Source: a virus. Taken from it: a stretch of DNA of 22,599 nt. The notes below the pieces were generated by a model that was not told the DNA's origin, searched no databases, and saw only the letters and a program-made list of their open reading frames with translations. Location of the stretch: the IMG/VR virus record IMGVR_UViG_3300022833_000252, positions 1-22,599 of that record; one strand, written 5' to 3'. This document shows, piece by piece, positions 17,983-22,599 of the stretch (the first letter of the stretch is position 1; every line of letters starts with the position of its first letter). Made by a program: the position numbers and the translations under genes.

Positions 17983-19056
17983 ATGTCAGCAGTTATTCAA
18001 ATCAACGATGGTACCTACAAGATCCGTGGCCGCGAGACCAGCATGAGCGGTGTACGCTTTCAACTTGTAGATGGTTTCAAGTTTGGCAGCACTGGCGGGT
18101 TCGTTACAGTAGAAGGCGGCAGCGCTAATCCCAGCAATGCAGGCATTCCAGCTCGCAAGATCAAGATCAAGTGTGATGGTGTAGACAGCTACATTGTTGT
18201 GTCAGGCGATGTGTCAGCAACTCCAGCAGGAGACAAGAGCTTGGAACAGATCAAAGTCAGTGATGCAGTTGTGTCTAAAGAGACAGACGAAGAGATTGTT
18301 GAGCGCCTACGTGCTCGCTTTGAAGTACTTACAGACATGACCAAGGCTGTGAAAGAAGGCAATGTGCGAGCAATGATTGTCACAGGCCCTCCAGGCGTAG
18401 GCAAGAGCTTTGGTGTTGACGAAGTGCTCAGCAAGGACGACCTGTTCAATGCACTAGGTGACCGTAAGCCACGCTATGAGATTGTGAAGGGTGCTATGAG
18501 TGCCATTGGCCTGTACAGCAAGCTCTACGAGTACAGTGAGAAAGGTAACGTTATCGTGTTCGATGACTGTGACTCAGTACTGTTAGACGACCTTAGCTTG
18601 AACATTCTCAAAGCAGCTTTGGACACTAGCAAGAAGCGCACTATCTCTTGGAACACTGACAGCCGCATCCTGCGAAGCGAAGGCATTCCAGACAAGTTCG
18701 AATTCAAAGCAGGTGCTATCTTTATCACCAACATCAAGTTCGAGAACGTTCGTTCTAAGAAATTGCAAGATCACTTGGCAGCGTTAGAAAGCCGTTGCCA
18801 CTACATTGATCTGCAAATGGACACTGATCGTGAAAAGTGCCTGCGTATCAAGCAGATTGTAGTTGACGGCATGCTGGACAGCTACGAGTTCAATGAAGTT
18901 CAGCGTGATGAGGTAGTAGACTTTGTTATGGAGAACCGTGCCAAGATGCGTGAGTTGAGCTTGCGCACTGTGCTCAAGGTTGCAGACCTGCGCAAGAGCT
19001 TTGCCAACAACTGGAAGAGCATGGCTGAAGTCACAATCATGCGGAGGGGTGCATAA
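17983..19056 (+). CDS. AAA+ ATPase
   Basis: This 357-residue protein has a Walker A motif in VTGPPGVGKSFG, a Walker B motif in NVIVFDDCDSVL, an ITN sensor-1-like stretch (IFITNIKF) and a downstream Arg in ESRCHY that could be an arginine finger. The first 95 residues form a separate beta-rich domain (YKIRGRETSMSGVRFQLVDG, then repeated strands). An ATPase with an extra N-terminal domain and no nuclease motif is typical of phage AAA+ proteins of unknown role. AGGAG is 8 nt before the ATG. The stop overlaps the next start (TAATG). The target complex is not evident. Confidence 0.9.
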   Translation: MSAVIQINDGTYKIRGRETSMSGVRFQLVDGFKFGSTGGFVTVEGGSANPSNAGIPARKIKIKCDGVDSYIVVSGDVSATPAGDKSLEQIKVSDAVVSKETDEEIVERLRARFEVLTDMTKAVKEGNVRAMIVTGPPGVGKSFGVDEVLSKDDLFNALGDRKPRYEIVKGAMSAIGLYSKLYEYSEKGNVIVFDDCDSVLLDDLSLNILKAALDTSKKRTISWNTDSRILRSEGIPDKFEFKAGAIFITNIKFENVRSKKLQDHLAALESRCHYIDLQMDTDREKCLRIKQIVVDGMLDSYEFNEVQRDEVVDFVMENRAKMRELSLRTVLKVADLRKSFANNWKSMAEVTIMRRGA

Positions 19057-19301
19057 TGGATTTAGGATTTGGCCCAGCAAGAACATGTCAGTTCATTGGC
19101 GCAGAACAAAAGGCGTGGCCGTACACGTTCTGCGGCAAAAAGAGTATCGGCGGCAAGAGCTACTGTGAAGATCACTATTGGGAGATCTACAAGAAGGGCA
19201 GTGCCACAGCAGGTCGACGGGCAGAGAAAGAAGTCGACAAAGAAATCGCTGAACTGAAGCTTCAACAGGAAATTAACGAAATGGAGAATGACAATGCTTA
19301 A
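19056..19301 (+). CDS. Small protein with GcrA-like zinc motif
   Basis: This 81-residue protein starts at ATG 19056, sharing a base with the ATPase stop. The stretch CQFIGAEQKAWPYTFCG followed by KKSIGGKSYCEDHYWEIY has the C-x(n)-FCG-x(n)-G-x-x-YC-x2-H order of the C-terminal region of GcrA, an alphaproteobacterial regulator that binds sigma70. Three Cys (residues 10, 26, 37) and one His are positioned for zinc. The DNA-binding N-terminal domain of GcrA is absent, and a coiled, charged C-terminal tail (RRAEKEVDKEIAELKLQQEI) replaces it. The GcrA relationship is my reading of the motif and needs a profile search. Confidence 0.8.
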   Translation: MDLGFGPARTCQFIGAEQKAWPYTFCGKKSIGGKSYCEDHYWEIYKKGSATAGRRAEKEVDKEIAELKLQQEINEMENDNA

Positions 19302-19476
19302 AATTATTCTAGGTATCCTGTTGATCGTTGTGCTGGTTGCCATTGGCCCAGTCATTACCATCTGGGCGGCGAACACTTTGTTCCCTGCATTGGAGATCCC
19401 TTACACTATCGGCACTTGGTTGGCTGTGGTTATCTTCGGTGCGTTCCTTCGAGCTAATGTTTCTGTAAAGAAGTAA
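19294..19476 (+). CDS. Small membrane protein with two predicted helices
   Basis: This 60-residue protein starts at ATG 19294, 7 nt after GGAG; the ATG at 19288 is less well placed. Helix 1 is LKIILGILLIVVLVAIGPVI, and helix 2 lies about residues 38-52 (TWLAVVIFGAF). Between them, NTLFPALEIPYTIG is a loop pattern (NTLF...IPYT..TW) I recall from small membrane proteins of large phages. The C terminus is basic (VSVKK). It is translated from within the end of the previous gene. It resembles small holin-like or inner-membrane phage proteins, but there is no lysis gene next to it. Confidence 0.8.
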   Translation: MLKIILGILLIVVLVAIGPVITIWAANTLFPALEIPYTIGTWLAVVIFGAFLRANVSVKK

Positions 19477-19493
19477 ATTGGTAAACCGCAGGG

Positions 19494-19522
19494 TTGACAT
19501 TCAACGCTGTGTGTTATATACT
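19494..19522 (+). promoter_or_regulatory. Sigma70 promoter
   Basis: TTGACA (19494-19499), 17-nt spacer, TATACT (19517-19522). It drives the 19567 gene. Confidence 0.88.
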
Positions 19523-19566
19523 AATTAAATGCTGTGAAATAACAGCTTTACAAAGGAAACTTAAAC

Positions 19567-19839
19567 ATGAAACGTATTTCTAAAGATACAAAGACATTCA
19601 AAGTCTTTCAAGCACTTTACAATGGTGCAAAACTAACACCAGCACAGGCCAAGAGTGATCTAGGCGTTGGTAACTTGGCTGCAGAAGCTAGCCGCTTGCG
19701 TCAAAATGGTTATGCCATCTACGCTAAGAGCCGCAAAGCAGGCAACGGTGTTATGGTCACTGAATATGAAATGGGCAATGCCAGCCGTGAGATCGTGGCA
19801 CTGGGCTACAAGGCCAAGTCAATGGGCATCACCCTCTAA
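19567..19839 (+). CDS. Winged-helix-like DNA-binding protein (tentative)
   Basis: This 90-residue basic protein has AAAGGAAAC upstream of the ATG. The layout KRISKDTKTFKVFQALYNGA, KLTPAQAKSDLGVGNLAAEA, SRLRQNGYAIYAKSRKAGNG, then VMVTEYEMG matches a short winged-helix family I recall from marine phages: a helix, a turn-helix with LGVGNLAAEASRLR as the recognition helix, then a two-stranded wing with YAIY and EYEMG. The Arg/Lys-rich face supports DNA binding. Given the many promoters nearby, it could be a repressor or activator, but no operator is identified. It is a single-gene unit. Confidence 0.78.
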   Translation: MKRISKDTKTFKVFQALYNGAKLTPAQAKSDLGVGNLAAEASRLRQNGYAIYAKSRKAGNGVMVTEYEMGNASREIVALGYKAKSMGITL

Positions 19840-19885
19840 GGGGTTTTCAAACACATACCGTAGTCGCTCCCGGGGCAGTGTTTAG

Positions 19886-19915
19886 GACTGTGGTAGAAAT
19901 GCCACAGTCTTTTTT
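19886..19915 (+). terminator. Intrinsic terminator
   Basis: GACTGTGG (19886-19893) pairs with CCACAGTC (19902-19909) around TAGAAATG, followed by T6. The 46 nt between the 19839 stop and the hairpin hold no gene. Confidence 0.92.
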
Positions 19916-19940
19916 CTTGGCTGGAACTCCAACAAAGTGG

Positions 19941-19969
19941 TTGACAATCGGGATAAATTATAGTATACT
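19941..19969 (+). promoter_or_regulatory. Consensus-like sigma70 promoter
   Basis: TTGACA (19941-19946), 17-nt spacer, TATACT (19964-19969). It drives the 19999 gene. Confidence 0.9.
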
Positions 19970-19998
19970 AGCGTCATAGTAAGAACTTAGGAGCGAAC

Positions 19999-20634
19999 AT
20001 GTTTACAGCAGATCAAGTTTGGGGATTGGCAGTGGCAGCTGACAGAGTCAACGGCGGCTACTTCAAAGAAGATGTATACGTGATGGAGAATCAGTGCACC
20101 AAGCGTATCACACAGGCCAACAAGATGATGCTGAAAGAATGGCTGCGAACAGATGCTGTGACCGAAGCTACTGCCGCAGACATCGAGCGAGGACGTGAAG
20201 TTCGACACTTCTTCAACGGCTTCCTGCTTAAACAGCTATCGGGCAAGATCAACGAGTTCGAGCAGCAGGCTCTGCGTATTGCACAGATGGATGAGTTCAC
20301 CGGCCGTAACCTACTAGAGTTTGCCATTGTCAGCTGCCTGCCTGCTGCTATGGTCCGTGAGCAAGAGCGTAAGGATCTAACCAGCGACATCCGCAACTCA
20401 ACCCAGCTCACAGGCAATGTGGGAGACAAGATCCAGGGCGAAGTAGAAGTTGTCAAGTGCTACTACAGCAAAGACTATGACAAGTATAGGGTTACTGCAA
20501 AACTGGTTGACAGCTTCGTTGATTTCTGGTATAATAGTAACTTAGAAGCAGGCACTAAGATCTGTATCAAAGCAAAGATTAAAAGTGTTCGTGGCGACAA
20601 CACTACCCAACTTAACTTTGTAAAAAGAGCTTGA
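19999..20634 (+). CDS. Phage protein with possible OB-fold C-terminal domain
   Basis: This 211-residue protein has AGGAG 5 nt before the ATG. Residues 1-130 are helical (TADQVWGLAVAADRVNGGYF, VTEATAADIERGREVRHFFN). The C-terminal part GDKIQGEVEVVKCYYSKDYD, KYRVTAKLVDSFVDFWYNSN, then AGTKICIKAKIKSV and TQLNFVK has the strand order of a small OB-fold (G..I...V.V.......Y.V.A....F......G....I.A.V......TQLN.V). This could bind single-stranded nucleic acid, an inference. A perfect TTGACA-N17-TATAAT sequence lies within the gene (20507-20535). The stop codon lies inside the next -35 box. Confidence 0.85.
   Translation: MFTADQVWGLAVAADRVNGGYFKEDVYVMENQCTKRITQANKMMLKEWLRTDAVTEATAADIERGREVRHFFNGFLLKQLSGKINEFEQQALRIAQMDEFTGRNLLEFAIVSCLPAAMVREQERKDLTSDIRNSTQLTGNVGDKIQGEVEVVKCYYSKDYDKYRVTAKLVDSFVDFWYNSNLEAGTKICIKAKIKSVRGDNTTQLNFVKRA
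20507..20535 (+). promoter_or_regulatory. Perfect sigma70 promoter sequence inside a coding region
   Basis: TTGACA (20507-20512), 17-nt spacer, TATAAT (20530-20535), within the OB-like domain of the 19999 gene. No ATG follows before the next gene. Any transcript from here would read into the 20707 ATPase gene with a long leader. Confidence 0.6.
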
Positions 20635-20659
20635 CAACTAGGGTGATTGGTGTTATACT
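20631..20659 (+). promoter_or_regulatory. Sigma70 promoter overlapping a stop codon
   Basis: TTGACA (20631-20636) contains the TGA stop of the previous gene; 17-nt spacer, TATACT (20654-20659). It drives the MoxR-type ATPase. Confidence 0.9.
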
Positions 20660-20706
20660 ATTAACACTGAGAAAGCAAATTGTAACAACTGAGAAGGGTC
20701 TTTATT

Positions 20707-21792
20707 ATGTCAAAGTCAGCAGATATTAGTGTTCGTCAAGTGGGTCCAAAGAGTGCCAAGCGTTCTATCGCTAAGGCAATCCAGAAACGTCGCCCAGTGT
20801 TCCTGTGGGGTCCTCCAGGTATTGGTAAGTCAGATATCGTCAAGCAGATTGGCGAAGACGCAGGCCGCGAAGTCATCGACGTTCGTCTAGCCCTGTGGGA
20901 ACCTACTGACATCAAAGGTATTCCTTACTACAACAGCGACCTAGGCACTATGGTGTGGGCGCCTCCAGCAGAGCTGCCTACAGATCCAACTAGCACCGCA
21001 ATCATCTTCCTGGATGAGTTGAACAGTGCTCCTCCAGCTGTGCAGGCTGCGGCCTATCAGTTGATCCTGAACCGTCGTGTTGGTACTTACAAACTGCCAG
21101 ATGGTGTTGACTTGGTTGCCGCTGGTAACCGCGAAGGCGATCGTGGTGTGACATATCGTATGCCAGCTCCACTGGCTAACCGTTTCGTCCACTTGGAAGC
21201 AAAGGTAGACTTTGATGACTGGCAGGACTGGGCCACGCTGAACAAGATCCACTCAGAGGTCGTAGGCTATGTGGGCTTTGCCAAGCAAGATCTGTATGAC
21301 TTTGATCCTAAGTCTAGCTCAAAGGCATTCGCTACTCCACGTTCATGGAGCTTTGTGAGCGAGCTGTTGGAAGATGACGACACTGACAACGACACGCTGA
21401 CTAACTTGATCAGTGGTGCAGTTGGTGATGGCTTGGCTGTGAAGTTTATGGCTCACCGCAAGATTGCAGGACGCTTGCCTAAAGCAGAAGACATCATTGA
21501 TGGCAAGGTCAAGGACCTGCAGATTAAAGAGATCTCAGCAATGTACTCTTTGACTGTGAGCTTGTGCTACGAGTTGAAAGACCGTTCAGAGAAGAAAGTC
21601 AAGAACTGGGACGACGGTGCTGACAACTTCTTCCGCTACATGATGGACAATTTCCCAACTGAGTTGGTAGTGATGGGTGCGAAGACAGCGTTGACAAACT
21701 ACAACCTGCCGTTGGATGCTACAAAGATGAAGAGCTTCGAAGAGTTTCATAAAAGATTTGGCAAATATGTGCTCGTGGCAATGGAAAATTGA
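20707..21792 (+). CDS. MoxR-family AAA+ ATPase
   Basis: This 361-residue protein has Walker A in WGPPGIGKSDIV, Walker B in AIIFLDELNSAPP, sensor 1 in LVAAGNREGD and an Arg in APLANRFVHLE, the layout of MoxR/RavA-type ATPases. PAELPTDP after Walker A, and QAAAYQLILNRRVG, match this group. MoxR proteins remodel partner proteins and usually sit beside a VWA-domain gene. No VWA gene is in the window, and the next gene downstream is an inverted endonuclease gene. GAAGGG is 9 nt before the ATG. The helical C terminus (DNFFRYMMDNFPTELVVMGA) is typical of phage members. The target is unknown. Confidence 0.92.
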   Translation: MSKSADISVRQVGPKSAKRSIAKAIQKRRPVFLWGPPGIGKSDIVKQIGEDAGREVIDVRLALWEPTDIKGIPYYNSDLGTMVWAPPAELPTDPTSTAIIFLDELNSAPPAVQAAAYQLILNRRVGTYKLPDGVDLVAAGNREGDRGVTYRMPAPLANRFVHLEAKVDFDDWQDWATLNKIHSEVVGYVGFAKQDLYDFDPKSSSKAFATPRSWSFVSELLEDDDTDNDTLTNLISGAVGDGLAVKFMAHRKIAGRLPKAEDIIDGKVKDLQIKEISAMYSLTVSLCYELKDRSEKKVKNWDDGADNFFRYMMDNFPTELVVMGAKTALTNYNLPLDATKMKSFEEFHKRFGKYVLVAMEN

Positions 21793-21815
21793 TTTAGACC
21801 CAGTTTTCCATTGAG

Positions 21816-21849
21816 GGTGGGTACTGTCTCAGCAGTAGCCCACCTTTTT
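21816..21849 (+). terminator. Intrinsic terminator
   Basis: GGTGGGTACTG (21816-21826) pairs with CAGTA-G-CCCACC (21833-21844, one bulged G) around TCTCAG, followed by T5. It separates the MoxR gene from the convergent endonuclease gene. Confidence 0.85.
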
Positions 21850-21851
21850 CC

Positions 21852-22511
21852 TTATGTAGGGTGCCGTGATGCTAACATCTTAGCTCTATGTCCGTCACTC
21901 CATAAGCGTCCACGCACCCACTCCGATCCGGGACATTGTTCTACTAACGAATTGCGAGTGCCGTCGTTCCACCAATGGAACTTCTTACCATAGTTGGGAT
22001 TGTTCTCCCCAGACTGAGCCGCCGACATCTTCTTACGGGACTCGGGTGTGTGTTTAGATCCCTTACGAGCTTCACTTATTTTACGACGACTCTCGTCAGT
22101 GAATGCTTTTCCTCCCCAATTGGGATTCTTCTCTCCACTGCTGTTAATACTCATACGCTGTTTGGCATCTTCGGTATGCTTCTTACCGTTCATTGTCTTG
22201 CCTTCGTTGATAAACTTCTTATCACCATTGTTCTTGTTTAGCCAGTGAGGAGTACGGGCAGCATCCAATCGACGGAGAACACGATGTTCCCACAGCAATG
22301 CTGCTTCTCTGGTAGTAAATGTTTTTCGGACTTGTGTTGTAAAAGCACCACAGCCGTGTTGAGCGATCAGTTGACGTACAACCTTAGAGCTTGTATAATA
22401 ACTGTTCCAAAGGTCTGTGGGGTTGCAGCCTCGTTTGGTACGAACACCATAGTACTGTTGCCCTGTGGGCAGAAATGTTATGAGATAGGTGTAGGGAGTG
22501 TAAATATTCAT
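21852..22511 (-). CDS. GIY-YIG homing endonuclease with NUMOD3 repeats
   Basis: This 219-residue protein has an N-terminal GIY-YIG domain (PYTYLITFLPTGQQYYGVRT, then DLWNSYYTSSKVVRQL, and WEHRVLRRL containing the Glu). NUMOD3-type helices follow (KHTEDAKQRMSI, FTDESRRKISEARKGSKHTP, SRKKMSAAQSGENNPNYGK), which bind DNA in homing enzymes. It ends with WWNDGTRNSLVEQCPGSEWV, a C-terminal motif common in phage GIY-YIG genes. It is free-standing, with no intron signal visible. The ATG at 22511 has AAGGA about 10 nt upstream and a T4-type late octamer 63-70 nt upstream. It is inserted tail-to-tail after the MoxR gene. Confidence 0.93.
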   Translation of the reverse strand: MNIYTPYTYLITFLPTGQQYYGVRTKRGCNPTDLWNSYYTSSKVVRQLIAQHGCGAFTTQVRKTFTTREAALLWEHRVLRRLDAARTPHWLNKNNGDKKFINEGKTMNGKKHTEDAKQRMSINSSGEKNPNWGGKAFTDESRRKISEARKGSKHTPESRKKMSAAQSGENNPNYGKKFHWWNDGTRNSLVEQCPGSEWVRGRLWSDGHRAKMLASRHPT

Positions 22512-22573
22512 GCTGATAGTTCCTTATAAACTGTTAGAGAGGGTGGATGGTGGTACATCGCGATCCTCACTCT

Positions 22574-22581
22574 TATTTATA
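22574..22581 (-). promoter_or_regulatory. T4-type late promoter octamer
   Basis: TATAAATA reads on the minus strand at 22581-22574, 63-70 nt before the endonuclease ATG at 22511. It is an exact match to the T4 late -10 element. Late promoters before GIY-YIG homing genes are known in T4. Confidence 0.6.
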
Positions 22582-22599
22582 CGTTCTAAGTGCAATGGA

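Noticed and set aside
21975-22529. Plus-strand frames of 66-94 codons opposite the homing endonuclease
   Set aside because: Antisense shadows of a gene with clear GIY-YIG and NUMOD3 motifs.

Overview
The window looks like part of a large, T4-like (myovirus-type) bacteriophage genome, probably from an aquatic setting and with a proteobacterial host. The evidence is: tightly packed short genes, an ATP-dependent DNA ligase, several GIY-YIG/HNH nucleases, two tRNA genes, exact copies of the T4-type late promoter octamer TATAAATA, and many small phage-type hypothetical genes. There are no rRNA genes, no ribosomal protein genes and no integrase or transposase. Host hints are mixed. An alphaproteobacterial-type 5-aminolevulinate synthase and a small GcrA-like zinc motif point to Alphaproteobacteria, while a BPSL0761-like gene is a family I associate with Beta-/Gammaproteobacteria. 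All family calls come from reading the sequences; no database search was run.

Layout. (1) 1-594, minus: the end of a module of small phage proteins. (2) 636-1838, plus: 5-aminolevulinate synthase (hemA, Shemin pathway). (3) 1822-6369, minus: a seven-gene operon with overlapping stops and starts. It encodes a UDP-glucose-4-epimerase-like SDR, ClpP, a cupin, GmhB phosphatase, a heptose-phosphate nucleotidyltransferase, a heptose-phosphate kinase and HldD epimerase. Together these cover every step from D-glycero-D-manno-heptose 7-phosphate to ADP-L-glycero-beta-D-manno-heptose; only the first enzyme (GmhA) is missing here. (4) 6461-10504, plus: HNH nuclease, a possible ParB-like protein, a T5orf172/GIY-YIG-like protein, a 21-residue basic microprotein, a small conserved protein and DNA ligase. 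(5) 10501-11949, minus: lipoprotein, two small proteins and a YqgE/AlgH-family protein. (6) 11999-14558: a possible PD-(D/E)XK protein, an AT-rich repeat region with four 20-bp tandem repeats, possible membrane micro-ORFs, a BPSL0761-like gene, tRNA-Met(CAU) and tRNA-Arg(UCU). (7) 14625-21792, plus: a run of mostly single-gene units, each behind its own near-perfect sigma70 promoter. It ends with an AAA+ ATPase operon, a winged-helix-like protein, a possible OB-fold protein and a MoxR ATPase. (8) 21852-22511, minus: a GIY-YIG/NUMOD3 homing endonuclease behind a T4-type late promoter.

How it may work together. The strong TTGACA-N17-TATAAT promoters would use host RNA polymerase early, and the TATAAATA sites suggest a T4-like late switch. 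The metabolic genes (heme precursor supply, ADP-heptose synthesis, sugar epimerase) look like auxiliary genes that alter host tetrapyrrole and surface-sugar chemistry, or supply a sugar donor. The most notable points are the ADP-heptose operon containing clpP, the phage ALAS, three promoters placed exactly 6 nt before an ATG (predicted leaderless mRNAs), the iteron-like 20-bp array, and a pair of diverged paralogues with a possible (D/E)xK nuclease core.
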